Shown here: piece by piece, positions 47,176 through 55,553 of the stretch
How the letters are laid out: each line of letters opens with the position of its first letter
Numbering within the stretch: position 1 is the stretch's first letter
Assembly: GCF_036010505.1 (NCBI RefSeq)
Contig: NZ_CP108569.1
Coordinates: 7,084,001 to 7,148,000 of the forward strand
Origin: Streptomyces sp. NBC_01197
GTDB taxonomy: Bacteria > Actinomycetota > Actinomycetes > Streptomycetales > Streptomycetaceae
Direction of reading: 5' to 3'
DNA: 64,000 bases
Translations under genes and position numbers: made by a program
Notes under the pieces: generated by a model
The model's database searches: none
Told to the model about the DNA's origin: nothing
The model's input: the letters and a program-made list of their open reading frames with translations, nothing else

Positions 47176-47544
47176 TCAGGTACCGGCTGCTCCCCGGCCG
47201 GACAGCAGCCGTGTCTCCGGGGCCCGGTGGGGGCGCAGGTCCCTGAGGACCGACTCGACTTCGACGAGGAGGGCTTCGTAGGAGACCAGGCGCTGCCATT
47301 CGGGGTCGGGGGCACCCGGCACCGTGGCGCCGCGTGCCATCCACTGGGCGGCCAGTTCGGAGTACAGCGGCGTCCGGGCATCCATTCGCCCGAATGCGTG
47401 CGCCCCCGAATGCCTCCCCGGTGGGGGAGGGGGACCTTGAGGCGCCATCAGCTGCGGCGGGGGTACCCGCTGGGCCTGCGCCGGAGGCGGAATGAATACC
47501 GCTGAGCCTCTGGCTGTTGTGGTAGCGGGCGCGCGTGCGTTCAT
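47176..47544 (-). CDS. hypothetical protein, 122 residues
   Basis: I do not recognise a family. The first 45 residues are Pro/Gln-rich and low complexity (VPPPQLMAPQGPPPPPG); the rest (about 55-122) is an amphipathic region with TPLYSELAAQWMARGATVPGAPDPEWQRLVSYEALLVEVESVLRDLRP, which looks like a helical domain. There is no signal peptide. The ATG at 47544 has no strong ribosome site, which lowers confidence. It diverges from the unknown gene at 47676. Confidence 0.5.
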   Translation of the reverse strand: MNARAPATTTARGSAVFIPPPAQAQRVPPPQLMAPQGPPPPPGRHSGAHAFGRMDARTPLYSELAAQWMARGATVPGAPDPEWQRLVSYEALLVEVESVLRDLRPHRAPETRLLSGRGAAGT

Positions 47545-47675
47545 GACGGGGGTAACGACTGCCACCCGCCGGGGTAACTCCGAATGGCACAGAACGATAA
47601 GCTGGGATTTCACCTTTTGAAGTGCAATTCCTTCTGAAGTAGCTTCAAAACGGGCAAGGCGGCGTTGGTGCGGGC

Positions 47676-48482
47676 ATGGATCCAAGGGAGCTGTGGGAGC
47701 GCCATGCCGTCCTGGCACAGGCGTTCTGCGCGAATGACGAAGAGGTGCGCCGTGCACAGGGCGCACTGGACGAAGGGCACGCGGTACGTACGCGGACGCT
47801 CGCCGCGTTCGCGGTGACGCTGGGAAGCGACGGCACCGTCGCGGGGCTGCTGGGGCTCACCGAGCGTGAAGTGCGCCTCGCCCGCCGCACTGTGGGCAAG
47901 GACGACGCGCGGGCGGTTGCGCAGGCGCTTCTGTCGGAGCACACGGCCGAGCATACCGAGCCGCTTCCGGTGGACTGTGCGGACAGCGGTCAGGTGCAGC
48001 CGGAACCGGAGGCCGCTCAGCCATTCCACGCCAACATCCCGGGGCCGCGCCCCGCTCAGGTTCCCGGAGTCCCTCCCGTCCACGAGGAGCTGGTCCAGGA
48101 ACCCGCCGCCTCGCCTGCCGTGGACGCCGTTCTCGTCGGTGCCTGGAGCACCGGGGTCGATCTCTCCGTACTGGCGAACGAGCTCGGTCTCGACCTGGCC
48201 CACCTGGTCGCCAGGGCGCGCTATCTGGAGACCCAGGGCCGCCTCGTGTACACCCCGCCTCCCGCAGACCGTTCGGGGCGCCACCGCCGCTCCGGTGCCG
48301 AGGCGGCTGCCGCCGCTCCGTCCCAGCAGTGGTACCACCCTGTCCACCACCAGTCGCTCCACCAGCAGACTCCCTGGGACCAGCAGCCCCCGCTCGCCGA
48401 TTTCAGCACCGGCTCGATGCACGACTGGGACGGCATCCTCAACCACTGGGACGCGAATTCCAATCCGACGATCAGCTGGTGA
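47676..48482 (+). CDS. putative DNA-binding protein of unknown family
   Basis: A 268-residue protein I cannot place. Two segments look like helix-turn-helix units: TVAGLLGLTEREVRLARRTVG (about residues 54-74) and DLSVLANELGLDLAHLVARARYLE (about 160-185). A Pro/Glu-rich linker separates them, and the C-terminus is rich in Gln, His and Trp. There is no signal or membrane segment. It reads in the same direction as the SpoIIE phosphatase gene 100 bp downstream, which suggests a regulatory role (inference). Confidence 0.6.
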   Translation: MDPRELWERHAVLAQAFCANDEEVRRAQGALDEGHAVRTRTLAAFAVTLGSDGTVAGLLGLTEREVRLARRTVGKDDARAVAQALLSEHTAEHTEPLPVDCADSGQVQPEPEAAQPFHANIPGPRPAQVPGVPPVHEELVQEPAASPAVDAVLVGAWSTGVDLSVLANELGLDLAHLVARARYLETQGRLVYTPPPADRSGRHRRSGAEAAAAAPSQQWYHPVHHQSLHQQTPWDQQPPLADFSTGSMHDWDGILNHWDANSNPTISW

Positions 48483-48582
48483 CGGTGGGCTCCGGGGAGC
48501 GTCGGACGCTGTCCGCGTACCGCATTCGGCGAGTGCGTACGGGAAGCCGGCCGCGGCCAGGCGCCGTCCAGGTGGTGGCGTG

Positions 48583-49908
48583 GTGGGTCTCGTGCAGACT
48601 TGCGGTGTGGCCACAGACGACGCGGAGGACCGGCTCGCGGCGGTCAGACAGGATCTGGAGCGCGCGACCGCCCGTCTGCGGCTGCTCTCCGATGCCAGTA
48701 CCGCCCTGTCGAGCGTTCTCGACGCGGACGAGGCGCTCAACCGGCTGGCACGGCTGATCGTCCCTCAGGTGGCCGACGCGTGTGTGGTGGATCTGGTCGT
48801 GGACGGCGGGGTGCGCCGGCTGGCCGCCGTGCACCGCGATGCGGCACGGGAGCTGCCACCGGCGCCGGAAAGCCTGCCCTGGTCCGACGAGTTCGCCGCA
48901 CCGCTGGCCCGGGTGCTGCGCGGCGCCGGGCCGGTGACGGTGACCGGCTTCGGAGCGCACGCGGCGGCCGGCTCCCTCCAGTCCGCGCAGCTGGAGCTCT
49001 ACCGTGCCCTCGACGCCAGTACGGTGTTGATCATGCCGCTCCAGGTGCGCAGGCAGGTGTTCGGCGCCCTCAGCCTCGTCCGTACCGGCTCCAGCGAGCC
49101 GTTCGGGGAGGAGGAGACCTCCCTCGCGGCCGACCTGGCGCACCGGGCCGGGCTCGCCGTCGAGAACGCCCGGCTGTACGCGATCCAGCTGCGTACGGCT
49201 GAGCAGTTGCAGCTCTCGCTCCTGCCCGACCTGTCGGGAATCGAGCACCTGGAACTCGCGGCACGGTATGTGCCGGCCCGGGAGGGGGCCGAAGTCGGGG
49301 GTGACTGGTTCGACGCCTTCAGGCTCAGCGACGGCTCCACCGTGCTGGCCATCGGTGACGTCGTCGGACACGATCTCACCGCTGCCGTGGGCATGGGGCA
49401 GCTGCGCAACATGCTGCGGTCGCTGGCGTACGACAGCGGAGACTCGCCCGCCGGGGTGATGCGGCGGCTGGACAATGTCATGCAGGGGCTGAGCACCACC
49501 GAACTGGTCACGGGCACCATCGCACGCGTCTACACGCCCCCGACCGGTCAGTGGTTCGTGCACTGGACCAACGCCGGACACCCGCCCCCTGTGCTGACCG
49601 GCCCCGCCGGCGGCAGCAGACTGCTGGAGGAGGGACTGGCCCCCGTTCTCGGAGTCGACCCTGCCATCGAGCGGGAGGACGCGCTGGCCGTACTGGAACC
49701 GGGCTCCACCCTGCTGCTGTACACGGACGGGCTCATCGAACGCCCTGGCGAGGACATCGACCGGGGGTTCACCAGGCTGCGACAGCACACGGCGAGTCTC
49801 GCCGGCGAGCCCCTCCAGACCTTCTGCGACGAGCTGCTGGTGCGGCTCACGGACGGCCACTTCGACGACATCGCGGTACTGGCGCTGCGCGTTCCCCCGG
49901 AGCTGTAG
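48583..49908 (+). CDS. GAF-SpoIIE (PP2C-type) phosphatase
   Basis: A 441-residue regulator. After a coiled start (AEDRLAAVRQDLERATARLRLLSDAS) a GAF domain spans about 45-205, followed by the SpoIIE phosphatase domain with metal ligands in EVGGDWFDAF, GDVVGHDL and HFDDIAVLALR. The start is uncertain: GTG at 48583 after AGGTGG, or GTG at 48607. Such enzymes dephosphorylate anti-anti-sigma (STAS) proteins and so activate stress sigma factors. No kinase or STAS partner is adjacent, though glutaminase-STAS at 742 is in the same window. Confidence 0.88.
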   Translation: MGLVQTCGVATDDAEDRLAAVRQDLERATARLRLLSDASTALSSVLDADEALNRLARLIVPQVADACVVDLVVDGGVRRLAAVHRDAARELPPAPESLPWSDEFAAPLARVLRGAGPVTVTGFGAHAAAGSLQSAQLELYRALDASTVLIMPLQVRRQVFGALSLVRTGSSEPFGEEETSLAADLAHRAGLAVENARLYAIQLRTAEQLQLSLLPDLSGIEHLELAARYVPAREGAEVGGDWFDAFRLSDGSTVLAIGDVVGHDLTAAVGMGQLRNMLRSLAYDSGDSPAGVMRRLDNVMQGLSTTELVTGTIARVYTPPTGQWFVHWTNAGHPPPVLTGPAGGSRLLEEGLAPVLGVDPAIEREDALAVLEPGSTLLLYTDGLIERPGEDIDRGFTRLRQHTASLAGEPLQTFCDELLVRLTDGHFDDIAVLALRVPPEL

Positions 49909-49926
49909 GACGCCGGACGCGGGTGC

Positions 49927-50631
49927 TCAGTCGTCGTGGTGCGCGGTGCCGGTGCCGTCGGCGGGACCGACCTCCGGCTCCCCGGATGTGTCGCTGCCGC
50001 CGTGGTCGTTGCCGGTGCCGCCGTCCCCGCTGTCCCCGCGGTGCCGTCGGACGTGCCTGACCGCCAGCAGGACGACGATCAGCGCAACCAGCAACAGGGC
50101 GGCGCCCCGGCCGACGAAGTGCTCGATTCTGCTGTACGCGTTGCCCGCCGCGTAGCCGATCAGGGTGAAGCCGACGCCCCAGACGAGGCCGCCGAGCGCG
50201 TTGAAGAGCAGAAAGGTGCGGTAGCGCATGCCCGAGGCACCGGCGAGCGCCGGCATGACCGCACGGAAGAACGCCACGAAACGGCCCAGGAACACGGCCA
50301 CCGGCCCTCTGCGGCGGATCAGGTCCCGGGCCGACTCGATGCCGCTCCGGTGGCGGCGCAGCCACCGCGCTGTCAGCAGCCGCGGGCCGAATCTGCGGCC
50401 GATCTCATATCCGACGGAGTCTCCGGCGACGGCCGCTGCCACCACGATGACGGCGAGCCAGTAGATGGACACCTGGTGCCGTGCGGCGAGTACGCCTCCG
50501 ATCACGGCAGCGCTCTCGCCGGGGATGACGAAGCCGAAGAACAGCGCGTCCTCGCAGAAGACCAGACCGGCGACGACGGCGTAGACAGCGGCGCCCGACA
50601 GCCCGGACAGCCAGTCCGTGATCGCGCCCAC
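49927..50631 (-). CDS. DedA-family membrane protein
   Basis: A 234-residue membrane protein. Family marks are the FVIPGESAAVIGGVLAA segment, GYEIGRRFG and FLGRFVAFFRAVMPALAGASGMRY, with four to five helices. GTG at 50631 follows AAGGAG. DedA/SNARE-associated proteins work as lipid scramblases or flippases and affect membrane potential homeostasis. The C-terminus after the last helix is His/Asp/Gly-rich and probably disordered. It diverges from the crcB pair. Confidence 0.88.
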   Translation of the reverse strand: MGAITDWLSGLSGAAVYAVVAGLVFCEDALFFGFVIPGESAAVIGGVLAARHQVSIYWLAVIVVAAAVAGDSVGYEIGRRFGPRLLTARWLRRHRSGIESARDLIRRRGPVAVFLGRFVAFFRAVMPALAGASGMRYRTFLLFNALGGLVWGVGFTLIGYAAGNAYSRIEHFVGRGAALLLVALIVVLLAVRHVRRHRGDSGDGGTGNDHGGSDTSGEPEVGPADGTGTAHHDD

Positions 50632-50936
50632 CGGGTCTCCTTCCTGCCGTTCGCTGTCGTCGCGCTCTGCCGACGTGTGCTCACGGCCCCGAAGCGGTCG
50701 AGGGCCGTGGTGTCCGAGGCTTTCAGCCGACACGGTGTTCCGCACCACGGGGGCCGCCGGCCCGAGGAGCGGGCCATGGACCGCACGGTATGATCCGGAG
50801 CAGCGAGGGGCCGGTGGCCTCGCGCGCGGCGGTGGGGCCCGCCGTAACCGAACTGCGGCGACCGTGCCGCCAACGGTCCCTACTTGCGATGGTGTGCGCC
50901 CCGGTGCGCGCGGTGACCGCCGAGTAGGAGAACCAC
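50632..50936. other. 305-bp divergent region DedA / crcB
   Basis: No gene is supported. I looked for a fluoride riboswitch here and found only a GATGG core at 50888-50892 without the rest of the consensus. An AGGAG site lies just before the crcB start. Confidence 0.5.
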
Positions 50937-51437
50937 ATGCCAGAGGCCCCGCTCCCGATGACGGACGACCCCGTCGGCTCCGGCCCCCGTGCGGGCCTCC
51001 CCGTCCCCGTGCAGTCACAACCGGCCGCTGGACGGCGGGCGGCGCAATGGCCCGTCCTGGCCGCGGTGTCACTCGGTGGAATGGCCGGGGCGTCCGCCCG
51101 GTACGGCGCGGCGCTCCTGTGGCTCACGGCCGACGGGGCCTTCCCCTGGACGACGTTCGTGGTCAACACCGCGGGCTGCTCGGTCATCGGGGTGTTCATG
51201 GTGGTCATCTCCGAGGCCCGGTCGGTCCACCGGCTCGTACGCCCCTTCTTCGGCACCGGGGTCCTGGGCGGCTTCACCACCTTCTCCACGTACGCCGTGG
51301 ACATCCAGGGGCTCGTCAACGGGGGGCACGCCCGTACCGCGCTCGCGTACCTGGCGCTGACACTGCTCTCCGCACTGGCGGCCGTCTGGGCCACCGCCTC
51401 CCTGACCCGCCGCTTCGTCGTACGGAGGCGCTCGTGA
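50937..51437 (+). CDS. crcB: fluoride channel Fluc subunit 1
   Basis: A 166-residue CrcB/Fluc protein with four helices after an extended N-terminus (about 38 residues). Conserved elements are [34 protein letters not shown] and [15 protein letters not shown], with the Phe box and central Na+ site (GGFTTFST). It exports fluoride as a dual-topology dimer or, with a second CrcB, as a heterodimer. The ATG follows AGGAG. Its stop overlaps the start of a micro-ORF that leads to the second crcB. Confidence 0.93.
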   Translation: MPEAPLPMTDDPVGSGPRAGLPVPVQSQPAAGRRAAQWPVLAAVSLGGMAGASARYGAALLWLTADGAFPWTTFVVNTAGCSVIGVFMVVISEARSVHRLVRPFFGTGVLGGFTTFSTYAVDIQGLVNGGHARTALAYLALTLLSALAAVWATASLTRRFVVRRRS

Positions 51438-51568
51438 CCCTGACCGCGACCATCCGTGAGAGCGCCGGCATCCGTGAGGCCGTCGACATCCATGAGGCCG
51501 CTGACATCCAGCAGAAGGTGGCGATCCATGGGAACGCCGACCGCACCGGCTGCGAGGAGGAACGTTGA
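51434..51568 (+). CDS. 44-residue micro-ORF bridging the two crcB genes
   Basis: GTG at 51434 overlaps the first crcB stop (GTGA) and the micro-ORF's TGA overlaps the TTG start of the second crcB (TTGA), so all three can be translated in a chain. The peptide is built of five six-residue units, each beginning with Ile: [24 protein letters not shown] and IHGNAD. There is no signal or membrane segment. Whether the peptide has a function or the frame only couples translation is unknown. Confidence 0.5.
   Translation: MTLTATIRESAGIREAVDIHEAADIQQKVAIHGNADRTGCEEER
51452..51541 (+). repeat. five degenerate 18-bp tandem repeats
   Basis: Units start at 51452, 51470, 51488, 51506 and 51524, each beginning ATCC. 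The first three are closest (ATCCRTGAG core), the last two more divergent. They lie in frame in the micro-ORF. Confidence 0.7.
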
Positions 51569-51939
51569 ACTGGCTGCTCGTGATCGTGGGGGCCGCCGTC
51601 GGCGCCCCGCTGCGCTATCTCGCCGACCGCAGGGTCCAGGCGTCCCACGACACCGTCTTCCCCTGGGGGACCTTCGCCGTCAACGTCTCCGCCTGCCTGA
51701 TCCTGGGGCTGGTCACCGGCGCGGTCGCCGCCGGGGCCGCGTCGTCACAGGTACAGCTGCTGGCCGGGACGGGGCTCTGCGGGGCGTTGTCGACGTACTC
51801 GACGTTCTCGTACGAGACCCTGCGCCTGGCGCAGGACGGAGCCCGCTTCTTGGCCGCCGTCAATGTCACGGCGAGTGTGGTGGCGGGGCTGGGTGCGGCG
51901 TTCGCGGGAGCGTCCCTGGCCCAGGCGTTCTGGGGCTGA
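51565..51939 (+). CDS. crcB: fluoride channel Fluc subunit 2
   Basis: A 124-residue CrcB/Fluc protein of the usual length with four helices: [57 protein letters not shown] and a final helix. The start is TTG at 51565, placed after GAGGAGGAA and overlapping the micro-ORF stop. Paired crcB genes in Gram-positive bacteria usually form a heterodimer. Confidence 0.93.
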   Translation: MNWLLVIVGAAVGAPLRYLADRRVQASHDTVFPWGTFAVNVSACLILGLVTGAVAAGAASSQVQLLAGTGLCGALSTYSTFSYETLRLAQDGARFLAAVNVTASVVAGLGAAFAGASLAQAFWG

Positions 51940-51996
51940 GGTCGCCCGCGCGCGGGCACACCGGGCTGCCGGCCGGTGTGCCAGTAGCCCGGTGTG

Positions 51997-52644
51997 TCAG
52001 CCGGCCGCGTGGGCCCCGGCCGGTCCTGCGGTCAGTACGGGGGCCAGGGCTCCGGTGCGCAGCCGCTCGACCAGCGGGGTGGCGAGGCGGCGCAGGGCCA
52101 GGCTGGTCAGGAACGCGACGGGGAGGGCGAGAAGAGCCGAGCCGAGGACGTCGTGGGGGTAGTGCGCGCCGACATAGACGCGCGTGAAGCCCTCGAAGAG
52201 CGCGAAGAGCGCGGCGATGGCGCACAGCTTCCGGTTCAGCAGATAGAGGGCCGCCACAGTGGCGGCGGCCGTCGTGGTGTGGCCGCTGGGGAAGGCGAAG
52301 TCGGAGGGGGCCGGGCAGGTCTCGACGATGAACGCGTGCGGCATGGAGCGGCAGGGCCGCACCTCCGATACGAGCTTCTTGACCACCTCGGCCGCGGCGA
52401 AGGCGACCACGACACTCACCGGCACGGCCAGAGCGAGAGCCATCGACGCGCTGTCGCGGCGCCGGGCCTGCCACCATCCGGCGACCATGAGGACCGCGAA
52501 CACGCCAAGGCCGATGTTGGTCCACGATTCCAGGGGCGCGTTCAGCCATCGGGTGTCATGTGCGAAGTCCGTGACGGTGGTGAACAGCGAACCGTCGATG
52601 TGTGAGCCGTTGAAGGCCAGCGGCATCGGGGAGACAGCAGTCAT
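51997..52644 (-). CDS. PAP2-family membrane phosphatase
   Basis: A 215-residue membrane protein with five to six helices. The three PAP2 motifs are present: KKLVSEVRP, PSGHTT and RVYVGAHYPHDVLGS. It should hydrolyse an undecaprenyl-, phosphatidate- or similar lipid phosphate at the outer face of the membrane. The ATG at 52644 is followed by an alternate in-frame ATG at 52626. It converges on the second crcB gene. Confidence 0.9.
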   Translation of the reverse strand: MTAVSPMPLAFNGSHIDGSLFTTVTDFAHDTRWLNAPLESWTNIGLGVFAVLMVAGWWQARRRDSASMALALAVPVSVVVAFAAAEVVKKLVSEVRPCRSMPHAFIVETCPAPSDFAFPSGHTTTAAATVAALYLLNRKLCAIAALFALFEGFTRVYVGAHYPHDVLGSALLALPVAFLTSLALRRLATPLVERLRTGALAPVLTAGPAGAHAAG

Positions 52645-52800
52645 CAGGCGGGAACTCTCGGCTCAGGCGGGGCTGCCCGCTCCGCGGGAGACGTGCGGCA
52701 TCCACGGTCTGCATGTATCTACAGGACTGTAGACGGTGCCCCGGGGGGAGCCAAATCATGGAGAGCGGGTGACGTCCGGCCGAACGGCGGGTGGTGCCGG

Positions 52801-52845
52801 GGGCCGGCGGGGCGCGGTCGGCCGGCGCCGCGCCCCGCCCGGCCC
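52801..52845 (-). terminator. terminator of pepE
   Basis: A 17/18-nt stem (52801-52817 with 52828-52845) of almost pure G and C with one bulged base, 19 bp beyond the pepE stop on the minus strand. Confidence 0.65.
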
Positions 52846-52863
52846 CTCACCGTGCGGTGCCTC

Positions 52864-53592
52864 TCAAGCCGCCGGTGAGTCGAACCGCGGCTCGGTGCCG
52901 AGCAACTCGGAGACATCGGTGTCCACCGGCAGCTCCCGGGCGGGCGCGCCCCGGGTGAACAGGACACCCGGGCGTTCCCCGGCCAGCGTCGCCCCCGCTC
53001 CCTCCACCCGCAGCCAGCTGCCCTCGCGCAGGCCCAGCACGGGCACGTCGTTCTCCTCCAGGAACTCCGTCAGACGCTCCGCGCGCGTCTCGCCCTTGTG
53101 CGTGCTGCCCGGGTCCGGGTCCAGGTAGTGCGGGTTGATCTGGAAGGGCACAAGGCCGAGTGCGTCGAAGGACGGCGGCTGCACGATGGGCATGTCGTTG
53201 GAGGTGCGGAGCGTGGGCGCGGCCATGTTGGTGCCCGCGCTGGCGCCCATGTAGGGGAGCCCGCCGCGCACAGCCTCGCGTACGGCCTCGCGAAGGCCCG
53301 TACGGTACAGGGCGCTCAGCAGCCGGAAGGAGTTCCCGCCGCCGATGAACACGGCGTCCGCGGCGGCCAGTTCGGCCAGCGGGTCGCTGTTCTCGTGGAC
53401 GCCGCGCACGGAGATCCCGGCCGGTTCCAGGGCGCCGCGCACCCGTGCGGTGTACGTGTCGTGGTCGGCCAGGGCGTACGGCACGAAGGCGAGCCTGGCG
53501 CCCTGCGGCAGGAAGCCGGTGACGGTGTCCAGGGCGTGTTCCAGGTATCCGCGCCCGTACTGGGTGGAGTTGGACAGCAGCAGGAGATTCAC
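52864..53592 (-). CDS. pepE: dipeptidase E (alpha-aspartyl dipeptidase)
   Basis: A 242-residue serine peptidase of family S51. The nucleophile elbow is GASAGTN and the FIGGGNSFRLL loop precedes it. The enzyme cleaves dipeptides with N-terminal aspartate. The length matches the family (about 230). It lies 66 bp downstream of the iclR-type regulator on the same strand and may be in its operon. Together with the nearby M20 peptidase it points to use of peptides or peptide-like compounds. Confidence 0.9.
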   Translation of the reverse strand: MNLLLLSNSTQYGRGYLEHALDTVTGFLPQGARLAFVPYALADHDTYTARVRGALEPAGISVRGVHENSDPLAELAAADAVFIGGGNSFRLLSALYRTGLREAVREAVRGGLPYMGASAGTNMAAPTLRTSNDMPIVQPPSFDALGLVPFQINPHYLDPDPGSTHKGETRAERLTEFLEENDVPVLGLREGSWLRVEGAGATLAGERPGVLFTRGAPARELPVDTDVSELLGTEPRFDSPAA

Positions 53593-53658
53593 GGTGGTGG
53601 CGCTCTTTCGGTGAAGGGGGCAGTGAACGGTCGGTGTTCTGGGGGAGGTTCGGTTCTC

Positions 53659-54477
53659 TCAGGCGCGTGGGCGCCGGGTGCGCTGGGGCGGGTGGGTGAG
53701 CCGCTTCTCCAGGAGCTGGGCAGCCTTTCTGAGGCTGTCGAGCCGGGGCTCGGGACCGTCGGGGAAGAGCTGCTCGGCGCCGCCCAGGCTGAGGCTGCCG
53801 TACGGCTCGCGGCCCAGGAACACCGGGACGGCGAGCGTGGCGATCCCGTTGTCGTACTCGCCGATCGTCCAGGCGTATCCCTGGGCGCGGATGCGCCGGA
53901 ACTCCTCCTCCAGCAGATCGGCGTCGGTGACCGTGCGGTCGGTGAAGCGGGCCATCGGGCGGCCGCGGAAGAGCCGGTGGCGCTGGTCGTCCGGCAAGAA
54001 CGCGTAGTAGGACTTGCTGGTGGCGCCCGCGTGCGCCGGATACAGCTCGCCGACCAGCGGGTAGTACCGCAGCGGTCCCGCCTCGCCCTCCTCCGCCGCC
54101 ACACAGCGCATGTGGAAGCTGTCCGGCAGGCAGAACAGCACGGTGTCGCCGGTGGTGTGGCACAGCTCTTCCAGCACCGGCCCCGCCAGCAGTTCGAGGG
54201 AGCCCGAGCGCTCCCACTGCCGGCTCAGCCGCAGTACGGCGGGGCCGATGCGGTAGCGCCTGGTGGCCGGGTCGGAGACCAGGAAGCCGCGGCCCGCCAG
54301 CGTCGAAAGCAGGCGCTGGGCGACGGAGGTGTCCCAGCCGAATTCGGCCGCCACCTCGGTCACCCCCCAGTCGGGCCGGGTCCGCTCGAAGGCCAGCAGG
54401 ACGAGCAGCGCCCGGTCGACGGTCTGCAGCGCGCCCGCGGGCTTCCGGCGGTCCAGGTCGATTTCGGCCATCGTCAT
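53659..54477 (-). CDS. IclR-family transcriptional regulator
   Basis: A 272-residue regulator with an N-terminal winged helix (VDRALLVLLAFERTRPDWGVTEVAAEFGWDTSVAQRLLSTLAGRGFL) and the GAF-like effector domain. Two starts are possible: ATG at 54477, or ATG at 54471 better spaced after GGTGAG. It is divergent from the DUF1177-permease-M20 operon across 122 bp, the usual arrangement for a local regulator. The effector is probably the imported substrate or its product. Confidence 0.9.
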   Translation of the reverse strand: MTMAEIDLDRRKPAGALQTVDRALLVLLAFERTRPDWGVTEVAAEFGWDTSVAQRLLSTLAGRGFLVSDPATRRYRIGPAVLRLSRQWERSGSLELLAGPVLEELCHTTGDTVLFCLPDSFHMRCVAAEEGEAGPLRYYPLVGELYPAHAGATSKSYYAFLPDDQRHRLFRGRPMARFTDRTVTDADLLEEEFRRIRAQGYAWTIGEYDNGIATLAVPVFLGREPYGSLSLGGAEQLFPDGPEPRLDSLRKAAQLLEKRLTHPPQRTRRPRA

Positions 54478-54599
54478 CTCACCATCCAGACCCGAATTGC
54501 AAATAGAGGGAAACAGTTGCGCTCAACGCTATCGGATCCCGAATCTGCTGTCAGCACCCCCGGAACGCAGCGGGTGCGCCGCAGCGAGAAAGGCCCCTC

Positions 54600-55553
54600 A
54601 TGTTGAAGTACGTCCTGGACATCGTGGATCTGCTGGACGATCCCGCGGCCGACGGCAAGCGCGTCGTCGAGTACCTCGACGCGGTAGCGGGTCCCGAGGG
54701 GTCGGGCGCCGGGATCACCACGGTGGCCGGTGAGCGCGGATCCACCGACTTCGTGCAGGTCCGTATCCCGGGCAGCCACGGCCGGTCGTCGGGGGGTACG
54801 GCCCGCACCCTCGGTGTGGTCGGCCGGCTCGGCGGAGTGGGCGCCCGGCCCGAGGTGACGGGACTCGTCTCGGACGCCGACGGAGCGGCCGCCGCGCTGG
54901 CCACGGCCGCCAAGCTGCTCGATATGCGTCGCCGGGGCGATGTCCTGCCCGGCGACGTGATCGTCGCCACCCACATATGCCCGGACGCGCCCACCGAACC
55001 GCACGACCCGGTGCCGTTCATGGGTTCGCCGGTGGACATCGCCACCATGAACCGCCATGAGGTGGCGGGGGAGATGGAGGCGGTGCTCTCCATCGACACC
55101 ACCAAGGGCAACCGCATCATCAACCACAAGGGCCTCGCCCTGTCGCCCACCGTCAAGGAGGGCTGGGTACTGCGGGTGAGCGAGCAGCTCGGTGAGCTGC
55201 TCGCCGTCGTGACGGGTGAGCCGTTGGTCACATACCCCGTGACGACGCAGGACATCACTCCGTACGGTAATGGGGCGCATCACATCAATTCGATTCTGCA
55301 GCCCGCCACGGCGACCGCCGCTCCGGTCGTCGGCCTCGCGATCACGTCGGCTGCCGCGGTGCCGGGCTGCCAGACGGGCGCGAGCCACGAGACGGACATC
55401 GCGTCCGCCGCCCGCTTCGCCGTCGAGACCGCCAAGGTCTACGCCGCCGGACAACTCGACTTCCACGACACGGTGGAGTTCGACAACCTCGTCAACCGCT
55501 ATGGGTCGCTGTCGCACCTGCAGACCCTCGGCCGCCAGCCCAGGGAGTCATGA
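54600..55553 (+). CDS. DUF1177 family protein
   Basis: A 317-residue protein of the DUF1177 family, recognised from MLKYVLDIVDLLDD, the GDVIVATHICPDAPTEPH segment and VDIATMNRHEV. No enzymatic activity has been established for this family to my knowledge. His, Asp and Glu are conserved around ATHICPDAP, which suggests a metal hydrolase. It starts the operon with the permease and the M20 peptidase; its stop abuts the permease start directly (55553/55554). Confidence 0.85.
   Translation: MLKYVLDIVDLLDDPAADGKRVVEYLDAVAGPEGSGAGITTVAGERGSTDFVQVRIPGSHGRSSGGTARTLGVVGRLGGVGARPEVTGLVSDADGAAAALATAAKLLDMRRRGDVLPGDVIVATHICPDAPTEPHDPVPFMGSPVDIATMNRHEVAGEMEAVLSIDTTKGNRIINHKGLALSPTVKEGWVLRVSEQLGELLAVVTGEPLVTYPVTTQDITPYGNGAHHINSILQPATATAAPVVGLAITSAAAVPGCQTGASHETDIASAARFAVETAKVYAAGQLDFHDTVEFDNLVNRYGSLSHLQTLGRQPRES

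Noticed and set aside
50820..50936. Fluoride riboswitch upstream of crcB
   Set aside because: A GATGG core is present at 50888-50892, but the pseudoknot partner and the UGAUG-CUCCU end of the crcB consensus are missing.
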